A DNA stretch of 64,000 nt. It comes from Embleya sp040629175. Its GTDB lineage: Bacteria; Actinomycetota; Actinomycetes; Streptomycetales; Streptomycetaceae. The stretch is from positions 19,211-83,210 of the forward strand of contig NZ_JBEXUX010000046.1 in the NCBI RefSeq assembly GCF_040629175.1. The letters run 5' to 3'. Positions 25,118 through 33,603 of this stretch are shown here, one piece after another (positions within the stretch are counted from its first letter, which is position 1; every line of letters begins with the position of its first letter). The position numbers and the translations under genes were made by a program. The notes under the pieces were generated by a model. That model was not told where the DNA came from. It saw only the letters and a program-made list of their open reading frames with translations, and did no database searches.

Positions 25118-26150
25118 GCTGGTTCCCGCTCTCGTGTTTCAGGCAGTTGGCCATGGAGTTTTCGACGGTGTCGCGCAGGGCGCGGTCCGTGTAGTAGGCG
25201 GTGTGCGGACTGACCAGCACATTCGGAAGTTTTTGCAGTCGCAGCAAGAGATCGCTGCGCAGGGGTTTGTCGCTGCAGTCGGCGTAGAAGATTCCCTCCT
25301 CGCCTTCGAGGACGTCCAACGCGGCACCACCCAATCTGCCGCTTTCCAAGGCCGCCACGAGGGCCTCGGTGTCCAGCAGTGCGCCGCGTCCGGTATTGAC
25401 GATGAAGGCACCGTGCCTCATGTGCCGGATGCGTCGGCGGTCGAGGAGGTGGTGGGTTTCCGCGGTGAGCGGCGTGTGGAGCGTCACCATGTCGCTCCGG
25501 CGCAGCAATTCATCGAGGGGGACGTAGTCGGCGGTGGTCTTGGGGCCGGTGTCGTGGGCCAGTATTCGGCAGCCGAAGCCCCGCAGCCTGTCGATGACCG
25601 CCGCACCGATGCGTCCGGTTCCGACCACACCCACGGTCAGGTCCCGCAGTTCCTTCCCGCGCACGTCGTGCAGCCGGTAGTCGTGCACGTCCGCGCGGCG
25701 AATGACGGATTTCGCGTGGCGTACCGCCATGAGCATGAGCATGAGCGTGTAGTCGGCCACGCTGTCGGGCGAGTAGGTGACATTCTCCACGGAAATGCCG
25801 ATACTCTCCGCGTACGGCACATCGATGTGGTTGTAGCCGATGCTTCTGGTGGAGACGTACGTGACGCCGGCTCGGCGGAGCTCGAGCAATGTGGAGTTTG
25901 CGATCCGGGTCTTGTGTCCGATGCTGATGCATCGGTTTCCGAGTGCCAGGTCGATATTGGCGTCGGATACCGGGGCCTCGGCAATGGTCGGCAGGACACC
26001 GAAGGGAGGCGCCAGCTCCCGGAACAATGCGGCCTCGTCGGGCCCGCATCCATATATGGTGATCCCCGTTGTCGCGGCGACCGAGGAGGAAAGCGGCGCC
26101 GGCGATCGGGTGCGGCGGGCGCCTGTTCGCGCTGGTTCGCTGTACGTCAT
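25110..26150 (-). CDS. vanH: VanH D-lactate dehydrogenase
   Basis: A 346-residue D-2-hydroxyacid dehydrogenase that reduces pyruvate to D-lactate for VanA. The NAD fold is VGVVGTGRIGAAVIDRLRGF; the substrate Arg is in NTGRGALLDTEALV, the catalytic Glu near LEGEEGIFY, and the catalytic His in VLVSPHTAYYTD. The first 27 residues (MTYSEPARTGARRTRSPAPL...) are a variable leader before the conserved start. The same MTYxE opening recurs before murF and as MNHSEPAR in vanK, showing that a promoter-plus-start block was copied between these genes. Confidence 0.95.
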   Translation of the reverse strand: MTYSEPARTGARRTRSPAPLSSSVAATTGITIYGCGPDEAALFRELAPPFGVLPTIAEAPVSDANIDLALGNRCISIGHKTRIANSTLLELRRAGVTYVSTRSIGYNHIDVPYAESIGISVENVTYSPDSVADYTLMLMLMAVRHAKSVIRRADVHDYRLHDVRGKELRDLTVGVVGTGRIGAAVIDRLRGFGCRILAHDTGPKTTADYVPLDELLRRSDMVTLHTPLTAETHHLLDRRRIRHMRHGAFIVNTGRGALLDTEALVAALESGRLGGAALDVLEGEEGIFYADCSDKPLRSDLLLRLQKLPNVLVSPHTAYYTDRALRDTVENSMANCLKHESGNQHG

Positions 26151-26155
26151 GCGTC

Positions 26156-26289
26156 CCAGTGAAAGCGGCGCGGCGTTGCGCGAGCGTATGCGGTTTTCGA
26201 TATGCCGACAATAAGCTACTTCTCGATAGCATTTCGTCGGTGTATGGAAATCCGCATACGCTCGCGCAACGCCGCGCCGCTTTCACTGG
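26156..26289. promoter_or_regulatory. Divergent vanH/murF promoter region built from a 38-bp perfect inverted repeat
   Basis: The 38-mer at 26156-26193 (starts CCAGTGAAAGCGGCGCGG) is repeated exactly inverted at 26252-26289. Beyond it the arms remain 12/16 alike as far as GTCGG, giving each gene its own copy of GTCGGyrTATsGAAAwCCGCATACGC about 40-58 bases before the start codon. A third, less perfect copy precedes vanK (28963-28988). The shared AT-containing block is the likely VanR site/-35 region. Confidence 0.75.
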
Positions 26290-26293
26290 AGGC

Positions 26294-26320
26294 ATGACCT
26301 ACCGCGAAGCAACCTCATGA
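26294..26320 (+). CDS. Eight-residue leader peptide MTYREATS before murF
   Basis: ATG at 26294, preceded by GGAGGC, encodes M-T-Y-R-E-A-T-S and stops at TGA 26318-26320, which overlaps the murF ATG (TCATGA). The opening copies the first codons of vanH (MTYSEPAR), so it is probably the residue of the duplicated vanH start, now providing coupled translation of murF. Confidence 0.5.
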   Translation: MTYREATS

Positions 26321-27660
26321 TCCCGCTCGGCCTCGACGAGATCGCCGCGATCGTCGGCGGGACGGTCAAGGGCGACTCCTGCGTCACGGTGACCGCGCCG
26401 GCCGTACTCGACGGTCGGCAGGCCGAGCCGGGCGGCCTCTTCGTCGCCGTCGCCGGCGAGCGGGTCGACGGCCACGACTACGCCGCCCAGGCCGGCCGGG
26501 CCGGTGCAGTGGCCGTGCTCGGCTCCCGGCCCACCGCGCTCCCCACCGTCGTCGTCGAGGACGCCCAGGCCGCGCTGCAAGCCCTCGCCACTCACGTCGT
26601 GGCCCGGCTGCGCGACCGGCTGACCGTCGTCGGGCTGACCGGTTCCCAGGGCAAGACCGGCACCAAGGACCTGCTGGCGGCGGTGCTTTCGGGTGCCGCA
26701 CCAACGGTCGCCACATTCGGCTCGCTCAACAACGAGCTCGGTGTGCCGCTCACCATGCTGCGCGCCGACGCGGCCACCCGCTTCCTCGTCCTCGAGATGG
26801 GAGCCCGCCACATCGACGACATCGCCGACCTCACCGCGTTGGCCGCGCCCGACGTCGCCGTCGTCCTCAACGTCGGCCAGGCCCACCTCGGCGAGTTCGG
26901 GTCGCGCGCGGCCATCGCCAAAGCCAAGGGCGAGCTGGTGCAGGGGCTGGCGGCCGGCGGCACCGCCGTACTCAACGCCGACGACCCCCGGGTGGCCGCC
27001 ATGCGCGCGCTCACCGACGGCCCGGTGCTGACCTTCGGCCGGGCGGCGCACGCCGACGTACGAGTGCTCGATGTCGCGCTGGACCGGCTCGGCCGGCCGT
27101 CCTGCACGCTGCGGACCGCCGACGCCTCGGCTCCCCTGGCACTGCCGTTCGTCGGCGCCCACCAGGCGTTCAACGCGTCGGCCGCCGTGGCGGCGGGGCT
27201 GGCGCTCGGCGTACCGCTCGACGTGGCGACGGCCGCGGCGGCCTCCGCCTCGCTGTCGAAGTGGCGTATGGAGCTGCGCGGCCTCGCGTGCGGCGCGACG
27301 CTGCTCAACGACTCCTACAACGCCAACCCCGAGTCGACCCGCGCGGCCCTGGACGCGCTGGCCACGATCGAGGGCGGGCGCCGCATCGCCGTCCTCGGCG
27401 AAATGCTGGAGCTCGGTGCCGCCGGCGGGGCCGAGCACCGCGCCATCGGGGAGTACGCCGCCTCCCGGGCCGACGTGGTCGCCGCGGTCGGCGAGGCCGC
27501 CCGGCCGATCGCCGACGGCGCGGGCGAGCGGGCGGTGGCACTGACCGACAACGCCGCGGCCGTGGACTGGCTGCGCGGCCGCCTCGCCGCCGACGACGTG
27601 GTGCTGGTCAAGGCCTCGCGCGGGGCACGCCTCGACGAGGTCGCCGCGGCGTTGGCGTAG
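26317..27660 (+). CDS. murF: MurF-type UDP-MurNAc-tripeptide:D-Ala-D-Lac/D-Ala ligase
   Basis: A 447-residue Mur ligase. Domains: N-terminal Rossmann-like UDP-binding part (to about 100), ATPase centre with VGLTGSQGKTGTKDLL (about 106-121), LEMGARHIDDIADL and LNVGQAHLGEFGS, then a C-terminal domain with LLNDSYNANPESTRAALDAL. MurF adds the D-Ala-D-Xaa dipeptide to the cell-wall precursor. A second, resistance-linked MurF is known beside vanHAX in some glycopeptide producers and would favour the depsipeptide D-Ala-D-Lac. It shares a mirrored promoter with vanH. Confidence 0.92.
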   Translation: MIPLGLDEIAAIVGGTVKGDSCVTVTAPAVLDGRQAEPGGLFVAVAGERVDGHDYAAQAGRAGAVAVLGSRPTALPTVVVEDAQAALQALATHVVARLRDRLTVVGLTGSQGKTGTKDLLAAVLSGAAPTVATFGSLNNELGVPLTMLRADAATRFLVLEMGARHIDDIADLTALAAPDVAVVLNVGQAHLGEFGSRAAIAKAKGELVQGLAAGGTAVLNADDPRVAAMRALTDGPVLTFGRAAHADVRVLDVALDRLGRPSCTLRTADASAPLALPFVGAHQAFNASAAVAAGLALGVPLDVATAAAASASLSKWRMELRGLACGATLLNDSYNANPESTRAALDALATIEGGRRIAVLGEMLELGAAGGAEHRAIGEYAASRADVVAAVGEAARPIADGAGERAVALTDNAAAVDWLRGRLAADDVVLVKASRGARLDEVAAALA

Positions 27661-27680
27661 CCGGTTGCTCGGTGGGTCGG

Positions 27681-27706
27681 CGCCCGGCCGGGGCGCGGGC
27701 CGGGCG
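27681..27706. terminator. Bidirectional hairpin between convergent murF and vanK
   Basis: CGCCCGGCC, loop GGGGCGCG, GGCCGGGCG: a perfect 9-bp stem lying 20 bases after the murF stop and 22 bases from the vanK stop. No T-tract, as is usual in such GC-rich genomes. Confidence 0.55.
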
Positions 27707-27727
27707 ATCCGTGTACCCGATCCGCCC

Positions 27728-28930
27728 TCATCGCCCCCGCCGCCGCATGTACAGGTCGAAGGCCCGGTAGACCATCGGCCGCAGCGGCAGGTCCCACTCG
27801 CCGGCGTACCTGACCGCCTGACCGCCGGTGCCGACCTTGAACCGGATCAGTCCGACGTGTGGGTCGTCGGAATCGAGGGTGGGGGTGATGCCGCGCAGGT
27901 CGTAGACGTCGCAGCCGGCCGCCAGCGCGTCGCGGATCATCGCCCACTGGCAGGCGTTGGAGCCGCGTACCTCGCGCTTGCGGGTGGAGGAGGCGCCGTA
28001 GGAGTACCACGCGTGGGCGCCGACGCGGACGAGGATGGTCGCGGCGACCAGGTCGCCCTGGTGGTGGGCCAGGTAGAGCCTGATCCGCTCGGGGTCCTCG
28101 GCGCTCATCGCCGCGAACATGGTCTCGAAGTAGCGCAGCGGCCGGGGTCTGAAGCGGTCGCGTTCGGCGGTGTGGACGTAGAGGTCGTGGAACGCCTTCA
28201 GGTCCGCAGCGACGCGGCCCGCACCTGCCTGTCCGTCTTCCGCCGAGGCACCTGTCGGTCCCCCGGCGACCGTGACCTCGACGCCTTCCTTGGCGGCCTT
28301 CTTGATGTTGCGGCGCCAGAGCTGGTTCATGCCCCCGAGCAGGTCGTCCTCGGTCCTGCCTGCCAGCGGGATCTCGTACTTGAACTGCGGATGCCCGACC
28401 CCGAAGCCGTTCTCGGGGCTCTGCGGCAGCCAGCCGGCGTCCCTGAGGCCGGCGGCCACGCGGGCGCCGACCGGATGGGCCTGCCAGGTGGGCATGTCGG
28501 TGAGCCGCTTGCTGCCCGGGTCGGCGATGCCCTCCTTGACCTGGGCGGCACTCCAGGCATCCGTGCGCACGGGCGGTCCGAGCCGGATCGCGAACGCGCC
28601 GTGCGCCTTGAGGTGGGCCGCCAACGGGTCGAGCCACGCGCCGATGTCGCCGGTCCAGTCGATGGCCGGGCCTTCGGGCAGGTAGGCCAGCGTGTAGCGC
28701 TCCAGCCGCGGCACCGGGCGGTGCAGCACGAGCCCGGCGCCGACCAGCCGCCGCCCGTCGTACCAGCCGAGGGACTCGCTGCGCCATTCGGTCTTGACCT
28801 GGCCCCACGCCGGGGTCTGCAGGAAGCTGACCGACCGCTGGGTCCGGACGAACGCCAAGTGCTCGGCGTCGCTGATCGGCCGGATGCTCGGACGCATACC
28901 CGCCGGTCGTGCCGGTTCGCTGTGGTTCAT
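27728..28930 (-). CDS. vanK: FemX/VanK-type peptidyltransferase (FemAB family)
   Basis: A 400-residue protein with two GNAT-like folds and an inserted coiled-coil, as in FemABX enzymes. Landmarks include FLQTPAWGQVKTEWRS, RLERYTLAYLPEGPAIDWTG, NQLWRRNIKKAAKEGVEV, HAWYSYGASSTRKREV and SNACQWAMIRDALAAGCDVY. VanK of Streptomyces coelicolor adds the glycine branch to precursors that end in D-Ala-D-Lac and is required when resistance is on. The N-terminus MNHSEPARP repeats the vanH start, and its promoter copies the vanH promoter, so coordinate VanR control is likely. Confidence 0.9.
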   Translation of the reverse strand: MNHSEPARPAGMRPSIRPISDAEHLAFVRTQRSVSFLQTPAWGQVKTEWRSESLGWYDGRRLVGAGLVLHRPVPRLERYTLAYLPEGPAIDWTGDIGAWLDPLAAHLKAHGAFAIRLGPPVRTDAWSAAQVKEGIADPGSKRLTDMPTWQAHPVGARVAAGLRDAGWLPQSPENGFGVGHPQFKYEIPLAGRTEDDLLGGMNQLWRRNIKKAAKEGVEVTVAGGPTGASAEDGQAGAGRVAADLKAFHDLYVHTAERDRFRPRPLRYFETMFAAMSAEDPERIRLYLAHHQGDLVAATILVRVGAHAWYSYGASSTRKREVRGSNACQWAMIRDALAAGCDVYDLRGITPTLDSDDPHVGLIRFKVGTGGQAVRYAGEWDLPLRPMVYRAFDLYMRRRGR

Positions 28931-28962
28931 CCGCCCAGTCGACTCGCTGCGGTGTTGTCGGC

Positions 28963-28988
28963 GCGTATCCGGTTTTCGATACGCCGAC
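28963..28988. promoter_or_regulatory. VanR-type promoter block of vanK (and shared vanR upstream region)
   Basis: Read toward vanK, GTCGGCGTATCGAAAACCGG followed by ATACGC matches the vanH and murF blocks in 22 or more of 26 positions. The 86-base gap between divergent vanK and vanR holds only this one block, so VanR may also set its own level from here. Confidence 0.6.
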
Positions 28989-29016
28989 GATACGCGTCGC
29001 CTCGTAGCCTCGGAGC

Positions 29017-29721
29017 GTGCGTGTGTTGATCGTCGAGGACGAACCCCTGATGGCGGAGGCGATCCGCGATGGTCTGCGCCTGGAGGCGATCGCCGGCGAT
29101 ATCGCGGGGGACGGGGACACCGCCCTGGAGCTGCTGAGCGTCAACGCGTACGACATCGCCGTCCTCGACCGGGACATCCCCGGCCCCGACGGCGACGAGA
29201 TCACCCGGCGCATCGTCGCCTCCGGCAGCGGCATGCCGATCCTCATGCTTACCGCCGCCGACCGGCTGGACGACAAGACCACCGGGTTCGAACTCGGCGC
29301 CGACGACTACCTCACGAAGCCGTTCGAACTCCGGGAACTCGTGCTCAGGCTCAGGGCACTCGACCGCAGGCGGGCGTACAGCAGGCCGCCGGTGCGCGAG
29401 ATCGCGGGCCTGCGGCTGGACGCGTTCCGCCGCCAGGTCTACCGCGACGGCCGCTACGTCGCGCTCACCCGGAAGCAGTTCGCCGTACTCGAAGTGCTCG
29501 TCGCCGCCGAAGGCGGTGTGGTCAGCGCCGAAGAGCTCCTGGAGCGGGCCTGGGACAGCAACGCCGACCCCTTCACCAACGCCGTCCGCATCACCATCTC
29601 CGCGTTGCGCAAACGTCTCGGCGAACCGTGGCTGATCGCCACGGTGCCCGGTGTCGGCTACCGAATCGACACCGGCACGGACACCCTGGACACCCCCGGA
29701 CCCGGCGGCACTCATGCATAG
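29017..29721 (+). CDS. vanR: VanR response regulator (OmpR/PhoB family)
   Basis: A 234-residue regulator from GTG 29017. The receiver has acidic residues VEDE (6-9), phosphoacceptor Asp51 in DIAVLDRDIPGPDGD, Thr in MLTAAD and Lys in YLTKPFEL. The C-terminal winged helix includes ALTRKQFAVLEVLVAAEGGV and NAVRITISALRKRLGEP. It overlaps vanS by 8 bases and faces the vanK promoter. With VanS it should activate vanHAX, murF and vanK when vancomycin-type drugs are present. Confidence 0.93.
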   Translation: MRVLIVEDEPLMAEAIRDGLRLEAIAGDIAGDGDTALELLSVNAYDIAVLDRDIPGPDGDEITRRIVASGSGMPILMLTAADRLDDKTTGFELGADDYLTKPFELRELVLRLRALDRRRAYSRPPVREIAGLRLDAFRRQVYRDGRYVALTRKQFAVLEVLVAAEGGVVSAEELLERAWDSNADPFTNAVRITISALRKRLGEPWLIATVPGVGYRIDTGTDTLDTPGPGGTHA

Positions 29722-30844
29722 ACGAGCGGGGCTCAGCGCCCGGCTGAAGCTCACCTTCAGCTACGCCGGATTCGTCCTCGTCGCCGGCACCCTCATGCTG
29801 GCCGTGTTCTGGGTGTTCGTACTGCGCTGGGTGCCGACCCGCACCCACCCGGACGAGTACAAGCAGGAGCACGACTCGGTGATCATCGTCACCGGGCCCG
29901 GCCGCTCCGAACTCATGCGCGGCTTCACCCCTGCCGCCGTCGCGGCGCTGGCCTTCCTCCTCGTGTTCGGCCTCGTGGGGGGATGGATCCTCGCCGGACG
30001 CATGCTCGCACCGCTCACCCGGATCGCGGACGCGGCGCGGATGGCCTCGCACGGATCACTGACCCACCGGATCCGTCTGGCGGGCCCCAACGACGAGTTC
30101 CGCGAACTCGCCGACGTTTTCGACACGATGCTCGCGCAGCTCGAAGCACACGTCGCCGAACAACAGAGATTCGCGGCCAACGCCTCCCACGAACTGCGCA
30201 CCCCGCTGGCGATCGCGCAGACACTTCTCGACGTCGCCCGCAACGATCCGGACCACGATGCCGCCGAACTCATCGAACGTCTCCACTCCGTCAACACCCG
30301 GGCGATCGACCTCACCGAGGCGCTGCTCCTGCTCAGCCGCGCCGGCCGGCGGTCCTTCACCCTCGAATCCGGCGACCTGTCCCTGATGGCGGAGGAGACC
30401 GTCGAAACTCTCCTCCCCCTGGCCGAGAAGCACGACGTCACCCTCGAGACCTCCGGCGACGTCACCCCTGCCCTCGGCTCACCCGCGCTCCTGCTGCAAC
30501 TGACCACGAACCTCGTGCACAACGCGATCGTCCACAATCTGCCCGACCACGGCACCGTGTGGGTGCATACGAGCCTTCGCCCCGACGCCGCGGTCCTCGC
30601 CGTCGAGAACACCGGCGGGATGGTCACCCCGGAACTGGCCTCGACACTCACCGAACCGTTCCAGCGCGGCACCGAGCGCCTCCACGCCGACCACGCGGGC
30701 GTCGGCCTCGGCCTGACCATCGTCAAGACCATCACGCGCGCACACAACGGAACCCTCACGCTCACCCCGCGCCCCACTGGCGGGCTCCGCATCACCGTGG
30801 AACTCCCACCGGCCGTGCCCGCCGCCGAGGTCGTCCGCCTCTGA
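29714..30844 (+). CDS. vanS: VanS sensor histidine kinase
   Basis: A 376-residue kinase. Two membrane helices (about 15-38 and 75-95) flank a short extracytoplasmic loop of about 35 residues, as in Streptomyces VanS. A HAMP domain follows, then the phosphoacceptor box RFAANASHELRTPLAIAQTL (His159), the N box LVHNAIVHN, and the G2 box GVGLGLTIVKTITRAHNG. The short sensor loop fits direct or lipid II-linked glycopeptide sensing. ATG at 29714 lies inside the end of vanR, so the pair is translationally coupled. Confidence 0.92.
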   Translation: MHRRAGLSARLKLTFSYAGFVLVAGTLMLAVFWVFVLRWVPTRTHPDEYKQEHDSVIIVTGPGRSELMRGFTPAAVAALAFLLVFGLVGGWILAGRMLAPLTRIADAARMASHGSLTHRIRLAGPNDEFRELADVFDTMLAQLEAHVAEQQRFAANASHELRTPLAIAQTLLDVARNDPDHDAAELIERLHSVNTRAIDLTEALLLLSRAGRRSFTLESGDLSLMAEETVETLLPLAEKHDVTLETSGDVTPALGSPALLLQLTTNLVHNAIVHNLPDHGTVWVHTSLRPDAAVLAVENTGGMVTPELASTLTEPFQRGTERLHADHAGVGLGLTIVKTITRAHNGTLTLTPRPTGGLRITVELPPAVPAAEVVRL

Positions 30845-31495
30845 GCCCGAGCGGCGCCGAAGCCGTTCTTCGCTATCGCCATGGGCGACTGAATCGTTCG
30901 GTGGGTCCGCGGGCGGCGCGCCGCGGAACGATCCGGCCGTCCACGATCCAGCCGGGAGTGCCGGATCCCGGGCCGACGCCGGCCGCCTCGCCGCCTCCGA
31001 GCCCGCGGTCGGCGCGGTGGCGATGGCCCGCTACCGGATACTTGCGCCGTACCTGGACGGGCGGATGTCGCCGGCGGCGGCCGCGGCCGCCGCCGGGGAG
31101 CGCCGACGGCCCGGCGGGCATGGCCCGTTCGGGGAGCCGGGGCGCCGGGGGCCCTCCGCGCGGATGCCGTGCCCGGCGACGGCGTCCCGAGGCCGAGTCG
31201 CATGCCCCGACGGGTACGGCGTGCGGAAGGTCTCGGGGGAACGCCCGTGGGACGACGTCGACATCGGATTTCCCTCCGCGTTCGACGCCCGGCCGACGAC
31301 ATGTACCGTTTCGGTCCACCCGCGCACCGCCCTCTCCCTCGTGGCGCTCCGCGCCGAGGCGCCCGCTTGTGCGGGTGGGGAGGCGGTCGAACACGCGCTG
31401 CCGCGGCGGGCATTCGGCCGGCGGGTCTCGATCACGTCGAACGAGCGTCCCATCCGAACCCGGCTGAGCCGTGTCCGGATGGGCGGGTGGGGCGG
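30845..31495. other. Gene-poor stretch after vanS
   Basis: No intact gene. A plus-strand frame at 30963-31110 has transposase-like sequence (separate entry). The remainder shows only Arg/Pro/Gly-rich frames on both strands. Confidence 0.4.
30963..31110 (+). pseudogene. Possible transposase N-terminal scrap
   Basis: The frame reads AASEPAVGAVAMARYRILAP and YLDGRMSPAAAAAAAG, similar to the opening helix of Mu/IS481-like transposases (RYRVLAPHLxDGVPLxxAAxxAG) just before their first helix-turn-helix. All similarity then ends. Assignment is tentative. Confidence 0.3.
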
Positions 31496-32827
31496 TCAGG
31501 GGCAGATGGCGAGGACGACGGAGACCACGGTGCAAGTGGCGGTGGCGCTGTCGTTGGCGGAGTTGGGGTCGGCAGGCGCGGACGCGGTGCGCGTGCCGGT
31601 GACGGAGACGTGTCCCAACGACAGCAGGTGCAGCGGGACGCGGAACGACTTGGCGGAGTTGGAACCGTTGGCGATGGCGCCGTAGGAACAGGTCACGGTG
31701 TCGGTGGTCGTGGTGCATCCGGGCGAAAGGTCGGTGGCGGTCGCGCCGGTGGGCAGCGTGGCGGTGAGGGTGGCCGAGGTGACGGCGTCGGGTCCGGTGT
31801 TGTGCGCGGTCAGCGTGTAGGTCAGGTACGGCACCAGGATGCCCAGGTGTGGCTGCGCGGTGACGTCGACGTCGATGTCGGCCTTGGGGTTGGGGAAGGT
31901 GAAGACGACGAGGCCGTTGCCGGCGTTGACGCCGTCGGTGACCGAGGAAGGTGAACCGGGAACGGTTCCGGACACCAGGCTGGAGCCGCCGCCCCCGCTG
32001 CCGCCGGCACCACCGGTCTGCCCCCCTCCGGGGACGACGTTCACGCCGCCGCCACCACCGGCACCGCCGGAGCCGTAGCCCGCGCCGCCCTGGCCGCCGT
32101 AGCCGGCGCCGTCGTAGATGTTGGGGCTGGGGAACCCTCCGGCCGCGTTCGGCCACGCGCCCGGGTTGCCCGCGCTGGGTCCGGGGGTTTGTCCGGCGCC
32201 CGCTCCCGTGCCGCCGGCGCCGCCCGCGGTCGCGCTCCCGGCGCCGCCGCCTCCCCCTCCCCCTCCGACGGAGTCGCCGGCACCGGCGGACCCGGCGGCA
32301 CCGCTGTCGCCGCCGGGCGTGCCCGGGAAGGCGGGGGTCGCGACACCGGGCCCGCCCGCGCCGCCGCCGGAACCGGCGGTCAGCAGACGGGTGCCGCCGG
32401 AGTCGGTGACCGCGACAAGGCCACCGCCGAGACCGGAGGAACCGCGGTAGCCGCTCAGGCGTCCCCCGCGGGAGCCGACGACGACGTTGAGTGTGGTGCC
32501 CGCGGTCACGGCCAGGGTCGCCTCGACATGGGCGCCCTTGCCGCCGGGTACTCCGTCGGCCGAGGCGCCGCCGCCCGCGCCGTCGAGGACGACCTGCCCG
32601 AAGGTGACGTCGGCCGGCACGGTCAGGCTGCCGGTGCCGCCGGCCGTGCAGGTGATCGTGGTGGTGGTCGCGGTCACCACGGGGACGGCGCACACTCCGG
32701 CGGCCGACGCCGGGGACGCCGCCAGAGCCACCAGGCCCCCGCACAACAGCGCACACGAGGAGACGACGGCGCCCAGGCGCCGCCGCGTTCGCGGTAGACG
32801 TAAGTGGGACGAAACGGTCGTGGACAT
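31496..32827 (-). CDS. Secreted glycine-rich protein with C-terminal DUF11-type domain
   Basis: A 443-residue secreted protein starting at ATG 32827. A long signal peptide (arginine-rich start, CALLCGGLVALAA, cleavage near SPASAAG) leads to a beta domain, then about 170 residues dominated by Gly, Ala and Ser (GGGGGGGGAGSATAGGAGG-type tracts, residues about 150-320), then a DUF11/CARDB-like repeat (YLTYTLTAHNTGPDAVTSAT, then LSPGCTTTTDTVTCSYG) and a Cys-ending tail (VSVVLAICP). Gly-rich segments of this type resemble cell-surface or matrix proteins. No sortase motif or anchor is visible. Function unknown. Confidence 0.75.
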   Translation of the reverse strand: MSTTVSSHLRLPRTRRRLGAVVSSCALLCGGLVALAASPASAAGVCAVPVVTATTTTITCTAGGTGSLTVPADVTFGQVVLDGAGGGASADGVPGGKGAHVEATLAVTAGTTLNVVVGSRGGRLSGYRGSSGLGGGLVAVTDSGGTRLLTAGSGGGAGGPGVATPAFPGTPGGDSGAAGSAGAGDSVGGGGGGGGAGSATAGGAGGTGAGAGQTPGPSAGNPGAWPNAAGGFPSPNIYDGAGYGGQGGAGYGSGGAGGGGGVNVVPGGGQTGGAGGSGGGGSSLVSGTVPGSPSSVTDGVNAGNGLVVFTFPNPKADIDVDVTAQPHLGILVPYLTYTLTAHNTGPDAVTSATLTATLPTGATATDLSPGCTTTTDTVTCSYGAIANGSNSAKSFRVPLHLLSLGHVSVTGTRTASAPADPNSANDSATATCTVVSVVLAICP

Positions 32828-33378
32828 GAGCTCGAGGCCCCTTCCGGCATATCGACACCGCTGCGGCCCGGAGTCCGAGTGGCCCCGCATCCCCCATCGG
32901 TGCGATCGCGCCCGCACGACGGCCCCGACGAGAGCGACGGCGCGCAACACCGCCCATCCGCCGTCGTGGGGCCCTCCGCCTCACGATGACACGCGAACCC
33001 AGTTGTTCGCGGCGGAACCGGCATACGAGGTGCGCACCGACGCGACCCCTCACACACGGAGGCAACCTGACACGGATCCGGGCCGGATACCGCGCCTCCG
33101 GCGCTCCCGTGGTGGCGTGATCGGTGACGAGGCCCCAACCACGCCCGACGGCGGCACCCGCCGGGGCAGAATCGCGAACGCTCCTGGCAAATCGGCGGGT
33201 TCCACAAGGAAGAGCAACCGCGGAGCGTACGGTGTGTCGCACAGTCGGGGCGCCTGCGGACGCGTCACCGGAGCCGCATGTCGCCGATCGTCAATCGCGA
33301 CCTCGATCGGCCGATGTTCCTCCCTGTGCCCCGACACGACCGTGAAAGACCTCGCACCGACCGAGGGGGCGACCGGCG
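32828..33378. other. Gene-free stretch
   Basis: No recognisable gene on either strand; open frames are Arg/Pro/Thr-rich. It includes the presumed promoter for the glycine-rich secreted protein. Confidence 0.4.
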
Positions 33379-33603
33379 ATGGCACGCTACACACCGATCA
33401 GGTGGACGCGATACAGCCCGGACCACCACCGCAAGAACACTGTCGCCCACCGGGAACGATGCAGCCTGCACGGCAGCGACTGCACCGAGCCACCCGTCGC
33501 GTCGATGATCGGAAGGGACCGCAGCGGCAAGGACGTCCGCTTGGCGCTCTGCGCCCGCGGACAGGACGAGTACGCACTGGCGGACATACCCACCGGCTGG
33601 TGA
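33379..33603 (+). CDS. Small hypothetical protein (74 aa)
   Basis: A 74-residue frame with protein-like composition: HRERCSLHGSDCTEP and then GRDRSGKDVRLALCARGQDE, ending ALADIPTGW. Three cysteines (two in C-x6-C spacing) might bind metal. No family recognised. Its TGA overlaps the GTG of the next frame (GTGA), a hint that both are real. Confidence 0.4.
   Translation: MARYTPIRWTRYSPDHHRKNTVAHRERCSLHGSDCTEPPVASMIGRDRSGKDVRLALCARGQDEYALADIPTGW

Noticed and set aside
23472..30844. A full glycopeptide biosynthesis cluster
   Set aside because: No peptide synthetase, P450 cross-linking or glycosyltransferase gene is present in the window; only resistance genes are seen.
30873..33242. A 789-residue Arg-rich minus-strand frame
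   Set aside because: It is out of frame with the glycine-rich secreted protein and shows no domain or start signal.
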